Below the pieces are notes generated by a model. It made no database searches, was not told the DNA's origin, and was given only the letters and a program-made list of their open reading frames with translations. A stretch of DNA of 64,000 bases, taken from Nostoc sp. CHAB 5844 (GTDB lineage Bacteria > Cyanobacteriota > Cyanobacteriia > Cyanobacteriales > Nostocaceae). The stretch spans positions 1-64,000 of the forward strand of contig NZ_JAIVFW010000035.1 in NCBI RefSeq assembly GCF_020829595.1. Reading direction: 5' to 3'. Position numbers and translations under genes: made by a program. Of this stretch, positions 24,661 to 34,045 are shown piece by piece (positions within the stretch are counted from its first letter, which is position 1; every line of letters starts with the position of its first letter).

Positions 24661-25425
24661 ATGCAAATGCTTAGTGTCTTAAACGCCTTTAATTCTTTTC
24701 CCCTCGCCGAATTAGAAGTAGGTAATCATTTCTACTGGCAATTAGGCAATCTTAAAATTCATGGGCAAGTTTTTCTCACCTCATGGTTTGTGATTAGCAT
24801 TCTAGTAGTAGCTTCACTAGCTGCTACTCGCAACATACAAAAAGTTCCTAGCGGCATCCAGAACTTAATGGAATATGCTCTGGAATTTATTCGTGATCTA
24901 GCAAAAAACCAACTTGGTGAGAAAGAGTACCGCCCTTGGGTGCCATTTATTGGTACATTGTTCTTGTTTATCTTCGTATCGAACTGGTCGGGTGCATTAA
25001 TTCCCTGGAAGCTGCTCAAGCTGCCATCGGGTGAATTAGCAGCTCCTACCAATGACATCAATACGACGGTAGCATTGGCACTGCTGACTTCCCTTGCTTA
25101 CTTTTACGCAGGTTTCAGCAAACGGGGTTTGGGCTACTTCAAGAAATACATAGAACCAACACCCGTACTGTTGCCGATCGCTATTCTCGAAGATTTCACT
25201 AAGCCCCTCTCCCTAAGCTTCCGTCTTTTCGGTAACATCTTGGCGGATGAATTGGTAGTAGCGGTATTAGTGCTGCTCGTGCCTTTATTTGTGCCTCTAC
25301 CTGTAATGGCTTTGGGTTTGTTTACCAGTGCCATTCAAGCGTTGGTGTTTGCTACCCTAGCTGGAGCCTACATTCATGAGGCAATGGAAGGACACGGCGG
25401 CGAAGAGCATGAGGAGCATCACTAA
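24661..25425 (+). CDS. atpB: ATP synthase subunit a
   Basis: The membrane stator subunit that forms the two proton half-channels of Fo in the thylakoid and plasma membranes. 254 residues with five or six membrane segments. [20 protein letters not shown] holds the essential arginine opposite the c-ring, and [16 protein letters not shown] is the conserved last helix. The C-terminus is His/Glu-rich ([11 protein letters not shown]). Start ATG 24661 (MQMLS) or Met3; both are close to the family N-terminus. Second gene of the operon. Confidence 0.97.
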   Translation: MQMLSVLNAFNSFPLAELEVGNHFYWQLGNLKIHGQVFLTSWFVISILVVASLAATRNIQKVPSGIQNLMEYALEFIRDLAKNQLGEKEYRPWVPFIGTLFLFIFVSNWSGALIPWKLLKLPSGELAAPTNDINTTVALALLTSLAYFYAGFSKRGLGYFKKYIEPTPVLLPIAILEDFTKPLSLSFRLFGNILADELVVAVLVLLVPLFVPLPVMALGLFTSAIQALVFATLAGAYIHEAMEGHGGEEHEEHH

Positions 25426-25535
25426 CGCCCTCAGTTGTTAGCACAGTTCCGACGAGCATATATGCTCAAAACGTCGCAAAGCGCGATTTGCGAGAACTCG
25501 GTGCAGCGTGAAAAAACACGTCTTTGACTAGTTAA

Positions 25536-25823
<288 letters not shown>

Positions 25824-25842
25824 GACTCAAAGTTTTTGTCAG

Positions 25843-25873
25843 TGTAGAGCCGTGATCATTACACGTCTCTACA
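25843..25873. other. Intercistronic hairpin after atpE
   Basis: TGTAGAGCCGTG / CACGTCTCTACA (one mismatch) around a 7-base loop, 20 bases after the c-subunit stop. The same GTAGAGACGT...ACGTCTCTAC motif forms the hairpin at 56713-56741, so it is a member of a dispersed palindrome family. Confidence 0.65.
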
Positions 25874-26003
25874 ATCAAAAAATTTTGGGTTTTAAGTGAT
25901 TCTAATGTCAGCTGACCCTTGTGGCTATAGGTCTCTAAAGTTATCAAAGGTTGGATGATATTGCAAGCCATGAAAACTGCCACTCCAGCCAAAGAGGAGA
26001 GAA

Positions 26004-26435
26004 ATGTTTGATTTCGATGCTACTTTGCCCTTTATGGCATTGCAGTTCCTGCTGTTGGCAGCCTTGTTGAATGTAATTTTCTATAAGCCACTGACCAAGG
26101 TACTGGACGATCGCGATAATTACATCCGCACCAATACCCTTGATGCTAAGGAACGTTTAGCTAAAGCCGAACGCCTAACTCAAGAATATGAGCAGCAACT
26201 AGCAGAAGCTCGCAGACAATCGCAAGCTGCTGTAGAAGCTGCTCAGATTGAAGCTAAGAATATTACTGCTCAGAAAATTGCTGAAGCGCAACAAGAAGCT
26301 CAAGCTCAACGAGAAAAAGCTGCTATTGAAATAGATCAACAAAAGCAGGAAGCAATGCGTTCGTTAGAACAACAAGTTGATGCTCTCAGCAGGCAGATTC
26401 TAGAAAAACTATTAGGGCCGAGTTTAGTTAGATAA
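26004..26435 (+). CDS. atpF2: ATP synthase subunit b'
   Basis: One of the two peripheral-stalk subunits of photosynthetic ATP synthases (also called atpG in cyanobacteria). 143 residues: one N-terminal membrane helix ([20 protein letters not shown]) and a long Ala/Gln/Glu-rich coiled coil. AGAGGAGA just before the ATG is a strong ribosome site. It pairs with AtpF to form the stator; the presence of both is diagnostic for cyanobacteria and other phototrophs. Confidence 0.96.
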   Translation: MFDFDATLPFMALQFLLLAALLNVIFYKPLTKVLDDRDNYIRTNTLDAKERLAKAERLTQEYEQQLAEARRQSQAAVEAAQIEAKNITAQKIAEAQQEAQAQREKAAIEIDQQKQEAMRSLEQQVDALSRQILEKLLGPSLVR

Positions 26436-26569
26436 GCTGATACTGGCTAGAGCGAAAGCAGACGCGCAACTGGGCATTTGTCCCAGAGCGCTTAACTTAA
26501 GTGTCAAAACAGACACTTGTTTCCTACGGGAAGACAAAACTTATTAGCAAGCGAGCAGCGCACTTGTAG

Positions 26570-27139
26570 ATGGCTATCATGGGCATTTTCTTCTTACTTG
26601 CCACAGAAGCTCAAGCTGTTCACTCTGAATTGGCAGAAGGCGCAGCAGAAGGTGGTTTCGGTCTAAACCTAGACATTTTAGAAACCAATCTCATAAACCT
26701 AGTGATTCTGATTGGCATATTATTCTACTTTGGACGTAAAGTTTTAAGCAATATCCTGAGCGATCGCAGAACCAATATCGAAACTGCCATTCAGGAAGCA
26801 GAACAACGCTTGAAAGAGGCACAAACCGCTCTTTCCCAAGCACAAGAACAGTTGACCCAGGCTCAAGCTGAGGCACAACGCATCCGTAAAGCAGCCGAAG
26901 AAAGCGCCCAGGCAACTAAACAAGCTCTGTTGGACAAAGCAGTACAAGACGTAGAACGCTTGAAACAAACAGCAGCAGCAGATTTAAACACTGAAAGAGA
27001 GCGTGCGCTTACCGAATTGCGGCAGCGAGTCGCCGCTTTGGCATTACAAAAAGTCGAGTCACAGCTGCGCTCTGGTGTGAGTGACGATGTTCAACAGGCA
27101 CTAATTGACCGCAGCATCGCTCAGGTGGGAGGACGGTAA
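26570..27139 (+). CDS. atpF: ATP synthase subunit b
   Basis: The second peripheral-stalk subunit, 189 residues. A short leader ([20 protein letters not shown]) is probably processed, as in other cyanobacteria. It is followed by one membrane helix ([19 protein letters not shown]) and a long charged coiled coil. Its stop overlaps the start of atpH (TAATG, one-base overlap at 27139), so the two are translationally coupled. Confidence 0.96.
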   Translation: MAIMGIFFLLATEAQAVHSELAEGAAEGGFGLNLDILETNLINLVILIGILFYFGRKVLSNILSDRRTNIETAIQEAEQRLKEAQTALSQAQEQLTQAQAEAQRIRKAAEESAQATKQALLDKAVQDVERLKQTAAADLNTERERALTELRQRVAALALQKVESQLRSGVSDDVQQALIDRSIAQVGGR

Positions 27140-27693
27140 TGAAAAGTAACGTAGAAACAGCCGAAATCGCCCAGCCTTATGCACAGGCACTGATGTCAGT
27201 CGCCCAGTCCAAAAATCTGACAGAAGAGTTCGGAAACGATGCCCGTACTTTACTAGACTTGTTGCAAAATTCTCAACAACTGCGGAACTTTATCGACAAT
27301 CCTTTTATTGTGCCTGAAACCAAAAAAGCGGTGATCAGTCAAATAGTGGGTGCAGGTGGTAATCCCTACTTACGCAACTTTTTGCTCCTGTTGGTAGACA
27401 AACGACGCATTTTCTTCTTAGACCAGATTTTAAAGCAGTATCTAGCATTACTGCGGCAGTTGAATCAAACTGTGTTAGCGGAAGTAACTTCTGCCGTTCC
27501 GCTTTCACCAGCACAAGAGGAAGCGATTAAACAGAAAGTTATCTCAATCACCAATGCACGTCAAGTAGAACTGGAAACCAGAGTAGACAGCGAATTGATT
27601 GGTGGTGTGATTATCAAAGTTGGCTCACAGGTAATCGACGCTAGTTTACGTGGTCAACTACGACGCTTGTCTTTGCGTTTAACGAGTGGCTAG
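27139..27693 (+). CDS. atpH: ATP synthase subunit delta
   Basis: The 184-residue OSCP-like subunit that links the peripheral stalk to the top of F1 (atpD in cyanobacterial nomenclature). The N-terminal helical domain (AQPYAQALMSVAQSKN...) and the C-terminal signature ELIGGVIIKVGSQVIDASLRGQL are clear. It overlaps atpF by one base and is followed by a short AAGTCAA heptamer repeat (27707-27727) before atpA. Confidence 0.96.
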   Translation: MKSNVETAEIAQPYAQALMSVAQSKNLTEEFGNDARTLLDLLQNSQQLRNFIDNPFIVPETKKAVISQIVGAGGNPYLRNFLLLLVDKRRIFFLDQILKQYLALLRQLNQTVLAEVTSAVPLSPAQEEAIKQKVISITNARQVELETRVDSELIGGVIIKVGSQVIDASLRGQLRRLSLRLTSG

Positions 27694-27706
27694 AACCGCT
27701 ACGCGG

Positions 27707-27727
27707 AAGTCAAAAGTCAAAAGTCAA
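27707..27727. repeat. Short heptamer tandem repeat
   Basis: Three units of AAGTCAA between atpH and atpA; a similar TGACTTT run is at about 17992-18008. Confidence 0.55.
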
Positions 27728-27826
27728 AAGATTTGTCCTCTTGGCTTTTGTAGCCATGTTGAATGAGATCGCGTCTCTACTGATTACTATCAAATCTTTC
27801 CGTGTTGCAAGAAAAAAACATACACC

Positions 27827-29347
27827 ATGAGCATATCAATTAGACCTGACGAAATTAGCAGCATTATTCAGCAGCAGATCGAGCAATACGACCAAGAGGT
27901 TAAAGTTGCTAATGTTGGTACCGTTCTGCAAGTCGGTGACGGTATTGCCCGGATTTATGGTCTCGAAAAGGCTATGGCTGGGGAACTTTTAGAATTTGAA
28001 GATGGCACCATTGGTATCGCCCAAAACTTGGAAGAAGACAATGTGGGTGCGGTACTCATGGGTACAGGTAATAACATCCAAGAAGGTAGCTCTGTCAGAG
28101 CAACTGGTAGAATCGCTCAGGTTCCTGTAGGGGAAGCGTTGATTGGCCGGGTTGTTGACGCTTTGGGTCGCGCCATCGATGGTAAAGGCGACATCAAAAC
28201 CAATGAAAGCCGTTTGATTGAATCTCCTGCACCTGGTATCGTGGCTCGTCGCTCGGTACACGAACCCATGCAAACCGGGATTACCGCTATCGACTCCATG
28301 ATTCCTATCGGTCGGGGTCAGCGGGAATTGATCATCGGCGATCGCCAAACTGGTAAAACTGCGATCGCGATCGACACCATCATCAACCAAAAAGGTGAAG
28401 ATGTAGTTTGCGTTTACGTAGCCGTTGGTCAAAAAGCTTCTACCGTAGCTAACGTAGTTCAAACCTTACAAGAAAAAGGCGCACTCGACTACACCGTAGT
28501 TGTGGCAGCTAACGCCAGTGACCCTGCTACTTTACAATTCTTGGCTCCTTACACCGGAGCTACCATTGCTGAGTACTTCATGTACAAAGGCAAAGCTACC
28601 TTGGTAATCTACGACGACCTCTCCAAGCAAGCGCAAGCTTATCGCCAAATGTCCTTGCTGCTGCGTCGTCCACCCGGACGGGAAGCTTACCCCGGAGACG
28701 TATTCTACATCCACTCTCGCTTGTTGGAAAGAGCAGCGAAACTCAGCGATGAGTTGGGCGCTGGTAGCATGACCGCTCTACCCATCATCGAAACCCAAGC
28801 AGGTGACGTATCTGCTTACATCCCCACCAACGTAATTTCCATCACCGACGGTCAGATCTTCTTGTCTTCTGACTTGTTCAACGCTGGTGTACGTCCGGCT
28901 GTGAACCCCGGTATTTCCGTATCCCGTGTAGGTTCTGCGGCACAAACTAAAGCCATGAAAAAAGTTGCTGGTAAGATTAAACTCGAACTGGCACAATTTG
29001 ACGACCTCCAAGCCTTCGCGCAATTTGCTTCTGACTTAGATAAAGCTACCCAAGACCAATTGGCACGGGGTCAACGCTTACGGGAACTGCTGAAGCAGCC
29101 CCAAAACGAGCCTCTATCTGTGGCTGAACAAGTAGCAATTCTTTACGCTGGTATTAACGGTTACTTAGATGATATCCCAGTTGACAAAGTAACCTCTTTC
29201 ACCAGAGGTTTCCGGGAATATCTAAAAACAGGTAGTTCTCCTTATTACGGAGCAGTACAAAGCAAAAAAGTACTAGCTGATGATGAAGAAGGTGCTTTGA
29301 AAGCAGCGTTAGAAGATTACAAAAAGACCTTCAAAGCGACAGTGTAG
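27827..29347 (+). CDS. atpA: ATP synthase subunit alpha
   Basis: The non-catalytic nucleotide-binding subunit of F1, 506 residues. The Walker A loop [11 protein letters not shown] is at about 171-181, the Walker B region is [12 protein letters not shown], and the alpha/beta signature [14 protein letters not shown] is near 365. VGQKASTVA and the [23 protein letters not shown] stretch are also conserved. Beta and epsilon genes are not in this window, as expected because cyanobacteria place them in a separate operon. A strong hairpin follows about 100 bases after the stop, which is unusual because the gamma gene normally comes directly next. Confidence 0.98.
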   Translation: MSISIRPDEISSIIQQQIEQYDQEVKVANVGTVLQVGDGIARIYGLEKAMAGELLEFEDGTIGIAQNLEEDNVGAVLMGTGNNIQEGSSVRATGRIAQVPVGEALIGRVVDALGRAIDGKGDIKTNESRLIESPAPGIVARRSVHEPMQTGITAIDSMIPIGRGQRELIIGDRQTGKTAIAIDTIINQKGEDVVCVYVAVGQKASTVANVVQTLQEKGALDYTVVVAANASDPATLQFLAPYTGATIAEYFMYKGKATLVIYDDLSKQAQAYRQMSLLLRRPPGREAYPGDVFYIHSRLLERAAKLSDELGAGSMTALPIIETQAGDVSAYIPTNVISITDGQIFLSSDLFNAGVRPAVNPGISVSRVGSAAQTKAMKKVAGKIKLELAQFDDLQAFAQFASDLDKATQDQLARGQRLRELLKQPQNEPLSVAEQVAILYAGINGYLDDIPVDKVTSFTRGFREYLKTGSSPYYGAVQSKKVLADDEEGALKAALEDYKKTFKATV

Positions 29348-29445
29348 ATTGTTGAAAACATAAAGGGAAAAAGCAACAAGGAAGAAAATAGTAACTTTAA
29401 TTTTTCCTGATTTCTCCTCTGTTATTCTCCCTATTTATATTCTGT

Positions 29446-29478
29446 ATTTTCGAGTAGGCAGATTGCCCACTCGAAAAT
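29446..29478 (+). terminator. Terminator-like hairpin after atpA
   Basis: Arms ATTTTCGAGTAGGC / GCCCACTCGAAAAT (one mismatch, 14 bp) with a 5-base loop, followed by TTTTAG. It would separate the alpha gene from the gamma gene downstream. Confidence 0.7.
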
Positions 29479-29615
29479 TTTAGTAATTGGGAGTATGTGT
29501 AGCGAAACGGCGGTATAATAAAATAATCCAAAATGTAACTAAGTGATAGCGAGATAAAATCAGTTCAATAATAATATTTTTAATTCTTAATAAATCAAGG
29601 AATAAGGAATATAGA

Positions 29616-29809
29616 ATGGCAGAATATTCATTGCAGCAAGTTGTTCAAATATTTATAGCCGAATCCCAAAAAGCTAAGAGAGAGCTTAGACAGTAATTAC
29701 TGAGCGTAAAGATAAAAATCGGTGGAAAGATTTAGCTACGGCGGCAGGTATTATGGGAGCAGCAGCCATAGCAATTGTGATAGCGATGCAAGATGATATT
29801 GATTCCTAA
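29616..29809 (+). pseudogene. Frameshifted small ORF between atpA and the gamma gene
   Basis: ATG 29616 opens MAEYSLQQVVQIFIAESQKA then KRELRQ and a stop. A shift of one base continues TVITERKDKNRWKDLATAAG and IMGAAAIAIVIAMQDDIDS to 29809. Joined, this is a protein of about 64 residues with a helical charged part and one membrane helix. The continuity suggests a recently broken gene; it may instead be two chance frames. No family recognised. Confidence 0.45.
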
Positions 29810-29943
29810 GTGCATATTCAAGCATATAAAAAATATTTTATATTGTGAGAAAATACGCAGTCATAACTAAATATGGCAATAAAAGAACAAAACTAAGGAT
29901 TAGCGATCGCCTCTAAAATCCTAAATTATGAGAAATTAAAATT

Positions 29944-29970
29944 CTTGAACACAAATCATACCTAACCTCA
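29944..29970 (+). repeat. Duplicate of the gamma-gene translation start
   Basis: 27 bases matching 31093-31119 with one change that turns the ATG of the gamma gene into ATA. The matched stretch includes CTTGAACACAAATCAT before the start and CCTAACCTCA (codons 2-5) after it. Confidence 0.85.
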
Positions 29971-30010
29971 CCCTAAAATAAAATAGATAGTCTCGGCAAG
30001 AAAAACTGTC

Positions 30011-30895
30011 ATGTACCAGATTGACCCACCGCGCCCGCCTAGCGAAGTCATGCCGACAATGTATGATCTGCCCAGTGAAGATCCACAGGATATAGACACG
30101 CCTGAGCAAGTTCATCCCCTTCCACCTTCGGAAACCATGCCGACCATGTATGATCTTCCTAGTGAAGACCCAGAGGAGCCTGGTTTGCCAGACGAATTTC
30201 ACGACTTTCAACCGCAACTATTAAGAGAAACCTGCCAACCCCCAAATTATCCTCAGGGGGAAATGTTCATTGGCACAGATTTAAATTTATATTATGATGC
30301 ACGGAATCGGCTGTGGCAAAAAAGACCAGACTGGTTTTTAGTCTTAGGAGTATCTCGCGCCCAACAACAACAACAAATGCGCCTCAGTTATGTTGTGTGG
30401 CAAGAGGGAATAGCCCCATTTTTAATCATAGAATTACTCTCACCAGGCACAGAAGCAGAAGATTTGGGACAAACCTCCAGAAATGCCAATAAGCCGCCCA
30501 CAAAATGGCAAGTATATGAACAGTACTTACGTATTCCTTACTACATCATCTTTGACCGTTACGAAAATCAGTTGCGAGTGTTTCAATTAACAGCAACGAA
30601 ATATCAAGCAGTGACAGTACCAGAACAGAGGTTTTGGTTTGAGGAATTGCAATTAGGTTTAGGGGTTTGGCAGGGTGATTATCAACAAACAGCAGGTTTA
30701 TGGCTGCGTTGGTATGATGCTACAGGTAACTGGATTCCCACCTTTGAAGAACGGGCCGAACAAGAACGTCAACGGGCCGAACAAGAACGTCAACGGGCCG
30801 AACAAGAACGTCAACGGGCCGAACAAGAGCATCAACGGGCGGAAATATTGGCTCAAAGATTGCGATCGCTTGGTATAGACCCAGATACTTTATAA
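30011..30895 (+). CDS. Uma2-family (DUF820) restriction-endonuclease-like protein
   Basis: A 294-residue protein with a PD-(D/E)xK-type Uma2 core (about 85-245): PDWFLVLGV, PFLIIELLSPGTEAEDLG and WQVYEQYLRIPYYIIFDRYE. The N-terminus has a 17-residue duplication, PPSEVMPTMYDLPSEDP at 9-25 and PPSETMPTMYDLPSEDP at 38-54. The C-terminus is a charged coiled coil of four AEQERQR-type heptads encoded by 21-bp tandem repeats. Uma2 genes are hugely expanded in cyanobacteria and their role is unsettled. This one splits the atp operon between alpha and gamma. Confidence 0.88.
   Translation: MYQIDPPRPPSEVMPTMYDLPSEDPQDIDTPEQVHPLPPSETMPTMYDLPSEDPEEPGLPDEFHDFQPQLLRETCQPPNYPQGEMFIGTDLNLYYDARNRLWQKRPDWFLVLGVSRAQQQQQMRLSYVVWQEGIAPFLIIELLSPGTEAEDLGQTSRNANKPPTKWQVYEQYLRIPYYIIFDRYENQLRVFQLTATKYQAVTVPEQRFWFEELQLGLGVWQGDYQQTAGLWLRWYDATGNWIPTFEERAEQERQRAEQERQRAEQERQRAEQEHQRAEILAQRLRSLGIDPDTL
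30751..30834 (+). repeat. 21-bp tandem repeat, four units
   Basis: Units starting ACGGGCCGAACAAGAACGTC repeat at 30751, 30772, 30793 and 30814, the last with two changes. Encodes (R)AEQERQ heptads in the Uma2 protein, so copy-number changes stay in frame. Confidence 0.92.
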
Positions 30896-31106
30896 ATAAT
30901 GCTGATTATTGAATGTTAGTTTTAGCCTCTTTTAGAGAATCTCCTTTGAAATCCTAAATCATCAGAAACTAAGATCAGCTTGGGTTGCCTTGCTGGTAGA
31001 ATCTAAGAAGAGATACTACTGAGTGCTGAACTAGCGAAGTGGTGAATCAACGAATTTCTTGATGTAATTCATCATTGGTCGCCTCCTACATCCTTGAACA
31101 CAAATC

Positions 31107-32054
31107 ATGCCTAACCTCAAAGCAATACGCGATCGCATTCAGTCGGTCAAAAATACCAAAAAAATCACAGAAGCCATGCGGCTAGTAGCAGCGGCGCGGG
31201 TACGTCGGGCGCAAGAACAAGTGCTGGCTACTCGCCCCTTTGCTGACAGACTAGCGCAAGTACTTTACGGTCTGCAAACCCGTCTGCGGTTTGAAGATGC
31301 AAACCTGCCACTGCTGAGAAAAAGGGAAGTTAAATCAGTAGGCTTATTAGTAATTTCTGGCGACAGAGGTTTGTGTGGTGGTTACAACAACAACGTCATC
31401 CGTCGTGCTGAAAACCGCACCAAGGAACTCAAGGCAGAAGGTGTAGACTACACACTTGTATTGGTTGGTCGTAAAGCTACCCAATACTTCCAACGCCGCA
31501 ACCAGCCTGTCGATGCTACCTACAGTGGTTTAGAGCAAATCCCTACCGCCGACGAAGCAAATAGAATTGCTGACGAGTTGCTGTCTTTGTTCCTCTCAGA
31601 AAAAGTAGACCGCATCGAATTAATCTACACTCGTTTCGTCTCTTTGGTTAGTTCTCGTCCTGTAGTTCAAACCTTGCTACCTCTGGATACCCAAGGTTTA
31701 GAAGCAGCCGACGACGAAATCTTCCGTCTGACAACTCGTGGTGGACAATTTGAAGTTGAACGGCAGAAAGTAACTGCTCAAGTCCAACCTTTAGCCAGCG
31801 ACATGATTTTTGAGCAAGATCCAATCCAAATTCTGGATGCCTTGCTGCCCCTGTATTTAGGCAACCAACTACTACGGGCATTACAAGAATCAGCTGCCAG
31901 TGAACTAGCAGCGCGGATGACAGCTATGAGTAACGCCAGTGATAACGCTGGTGAATTGATTAAAAACTTATCGCTGTCTTACAACAAAGCCCGACAAGCC
32001 GCTATTACTCAGGAACTCCTAGAGGTTGTCGGCGGTGCAGAAGCACTGAGTTAG
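31107..32054 (+). CDS. atpG: ATP synthase subunit gamma
   Basis: The central rotor shaft of F1, 315 residues (atpC in cyanobacterial nomenclature). N-terminal [20 protein letters not shown] and C-terminal [20 protein letters not shown] with the following [23 protein letters not shown] are the family signatures. It has the cyanobacterial/chloroplast-type insertion around residues 195-230 but without the regulatory cysteine pair of plant chloroplasts. Separated from atpA by 1.76 kb, it may have its own promoter. A clear terminator follows. Confidence 0.97.
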   Translation: MPNLKAIRDRIQSVKNTKKITEAMRLVAAARVRRAQEQVLATRPFADRLAQVLYGLQTRLRFEDANLPLLRKREVKSVGLLVISGDRGLCGGYNNNVIRRAENRTKELKAEGVDYTLVLVGRKATQYFQRRNQPVDATYSGLEQIPTADEANRIADELLSLFLSEKVDRIELIYTRFVSLVSSRPVVQTLLPLDTQGLEAADDEIFRLTTRGGQFEVERQKVTAQVQPLASDMIFEQDPIQILDALLPLYLGNQLLRALQESAASELAARMTAMSNASDNAGELIKNLSLSYNKARQAAITQELLEVVGGAEALS

Positions 32055-32080
32055 GAACAAGTCAATTGTTAACTGTAACT

Positions 32081-32124
32081 AATAGCTAATTGCTAAGTTT
32101 TAAACTCACCAGCAATTAGCTATT
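32081..32124 (+). terminator. Terminator after the gamma gene
   Basis: Perfect 14-bp arms AATAGCTAATTGCT / AGCAATTAGCTATT with a 16-base loop and a T-rich tail (TATTTTATTC). Confidence 0.8.
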
Positions 32125-32143
32125 TATTTTATTCTCGCAAACA

Positions 32144-32215
32144 TGGCAACGACGGGAATTGCACCCGTATCTCCTGGTGTACTCCAAGGAATTCTACTGT
32201 TTAAACTACGTTGCT
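32144..32215 (-). tRNA. Degenerate tRNA-like sequence
   Basis: On the minus strand AGCAACG ... CGTTGCC gives a 7-bp acceptor stem (6 paired, first pair A-C), followed by discriminator A. The T arm ACGGG-TGCAATT-CCCGT is well formed. The D-arm region is GTTTAAACAGTAGAATT. The anticodon stem CTTGG/CCAGG has only a 6-base loop (AGTACA) without the usual U33, so no anticodon can be assigned. Length 72. CCA is not encoded. Best read as a pseudo-tRNA or tRNA-derived remnant. Confidence 0.5.
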
Positions 32216-32428
32216 GGGCAGCGAACCGAATCGAAACAGTCTCAACGCTACTTCATAACCAATCTTCACCCTGGCTCCTGTGACAACGGCAATCATACCC
32301 CGTAAATCAGCAGTTTGCTGACGCTTACTGAAGTTAAGATTTCCACACTTAACGCACAGATCAGTGTAAAAGCTATGACCTTGTAAAAAAGTTGTCTTGC
32401 AGACAATACAACGTGGTAGTTTGGTCAT
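32216..32428 (-). pseudogene. N-terminal fragment of a short-chain dehydrogenase
   Basis: About 70 codons: CIVC and CVKC zinc-ribbon-like pairs, then KRQQTADLRGMIAVVTGARV KIGYEVALRL, where TGARxKIGYxxAL is the glycine-rich NAD(P) loop of a cyanobacterial SDR family that carries a CxxC leader. The frame departs from the family a few residues later, exactly where the tRNA-like sequence begins, so the catalytic Tyr-Lys part is lost. Position next to a tRNA-like end suggests integration or deletion at that site. Confidence 0.7.
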
Positions 32429-32507
32429 TCATCATTTTTGATGTTATTACCTAAAATCGGTTGATTAAGTAAGTGGGCAGGAAAATTCATAAACATGTAA
32501 CGAACTG

Positions 32508-33077
32508 TTAATCAGAGCGATTACCGTTAAATTTAATACGTTGGGTATTATAGTTTCCTCTTGCTCCTCTAATTTGAATACCATCAATTACGGCATAAGC
32601 AAGGTCTAACTCATCGTCAAACATTTTCCCTGCTAGTTCGTCTTTTTTGAGGTGTTGCCATTCCAATTCAATTGGGTTCATTTCTGAACAATATTTGGGT
32701 AAAAAGAAGACGTATAAACCCTGTTTTTCCCACTGCGACCATAACTGTTGAACATCAGAACATCGATGTATTGGGCCGTTATCCTGCACTATGACTCTGA
32801 TGCGCCCAGTTCTTTGGGCATCATCAGCTTCTTGCTCCATCATTTGGATATAAGATTTGCGATTGACACCGCCAATCACCAAACCATAAACAAAACTAAT
32901 TAAGGGTTGGAGAAAACCAATAATGCTTAACCTTCGACCACGGCGCTGACTCTGCTCTAGACGTTTTTGCTCACCTTTAAAGTAATCGGTGTAACTTGGT
33001 TCGCTCCATAGACAAAAACCTGATTCATCCAAATATTTTAGGTCTATTTCTCCAGTCGCAGCCGCGAGTTCTAACAT
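32508..33077 (-). pseudogene. IS630-family transposase, C-terminal part
   Basis: 190 codons covering the DDE catalytic domain: YLDESGFCLWSEPSYTDYF with the first Asp, VIVQDNGPIHRC with the second and LPKYCSEMNPIELEWQHLKK with the catalytic Glu. The N-terminal HTH domain is missing: the frame is closed by a TGA ten codons upstream and the next gene ends 50 bases away. I call it a remnant, though some IS630 elements use two overlapping frames. Confidence 0.85.
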
Positions 33078-33130
33078 ATCTAAACTTCTTTGCGTGATCG
33101 TGGCTCATCACATTACTAAAATAAAAATTT

Positions 33131-34045
33131 TTACCAATCTTTTTTGATTTTTATTACTGCTTGTCTAATGTTTACATCTGAGTGATCATCGGTTATGTAG
33201 TGACACTTGTGAGAAACATAATTCTCGGCAAAATACGCGGACAATGGTATTTGGAATTTTTGGAATTTTTTTAAATATTTTGAAAATATAACATGGTCAA
33301 TATAATAGGAATTATGCAGCATCCTTCCTTCAGGATTTAAGCCAGGTTGCTTAATAGGTCTTTCTGCTACAAATAGAATTTTATCTATCTTTCCACCATT
33401 GACTGACAGCCGTGAATGTATACTTTCTAAATCGTATCTTCTTTGATAAAAGACTGCTCCATTAGCATTAGTAACAGATTTCCAATAAAATGACTTTGAA
33501 GATATCCATTCTTCAATATAATTACTAAAAGCTGGTAAAGTAATCACTGCTGTACCACTTGGTTTTAAAACTCTTAATATTTGCTTTAAAGCTTCTGTAT
33601 CCCCATCATATGGGATATGTTCTAGAACAGATATACTAAAAATTTTATCAAAATAGTTTTCTGGATATGGAATTAATTTTGTTGTATCAAACACTTTTAG
33701 CTCGATATTCAATCCAGAGTATTTTTTGAATATTTCAAAATCATTTATAAAGTAATCTTCCATATCAGCAGCTACTACGCTAGTATAGCCAGATAAACTA
33801 TAATAAAGTGCTAAAAGTTTAGGGCTAGATATATCTAAAATTCGCTCTTCTTTTTTTGCATCTAGTAAGAGCATTGTTAGCGGTATTTCCATAATTCTGG
33901 CATAGTTCATTGGAATCTGTAACCATTGCCTAAAGTGTCCAGTTTTTCTTACATTTTCATTAAAAAAATTTTTAAAGAGAAAAGCCGCTATAACTTCTTC
34001 TATATTTTTTTGATTTAGACGTACTGATTTCAATATATTTAACAT
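33131..34045 (-). CDS. Class I SAM-dependent methyltransferase
   Basis: A 304-residue protein with a Methyltransf_11-like core: ILDISSPKLLALYYSLSGYT is a weak motif I, and FDKIFSISVLEHIPYDGDTE is motif III/IV with the typical VLEH. LKQILRVLKPSGTAVITLPA is the post-motif strand. Substrate unknown; the N-terminal 60 residues and the C-terminal extension are unlike small-molecule enzymes I know. The gene is markedly AT-rich with many AAA/ATA codons compared with its neighbours, suggesting acquisition. It lies between an IS630 remnant and 340 bp of very AT-rich DNA, an accessory island setting. Confidence 0.8.
   Translation of the reverse strand: MLNILKSVRLNQKNIEEVIAAFLFKNFFNENVRKTGHFRQWLQIPMNYARIMEIPLTMLLLDAKKEERILDISSPKLLALYYSLSGYTSVVAADMEDYFINDFEIFKKYSGLNIELKVFDTTKLIPYPENYFDKIFSISVLEHIPYDGDTEALKQILRVLKPSGTAVITLPAFSNYIEEWISSKSFYWKSVTNANGAVFYQRRYDLESIHSRLSVNGGKIDKILFVAERPIKQPGLNPEGRMLHNSYYIDHVIFSKYLKKFQKFQIPLSAYFAENYVSHKCHYITDDHSDVNIRQAVIKIKKDW

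Noticed and set aside
26691-26968. Minus-strand frames across atpF
   Set aside because: Shadows of the coiled-coil codons of the b subunit.
30675-30878. 67-codon frame inside the Uma2 gene
   Set aside because: An alternative-frame reading of the 21-bp repeats, giving NGPNKNV repeats; no independent support.
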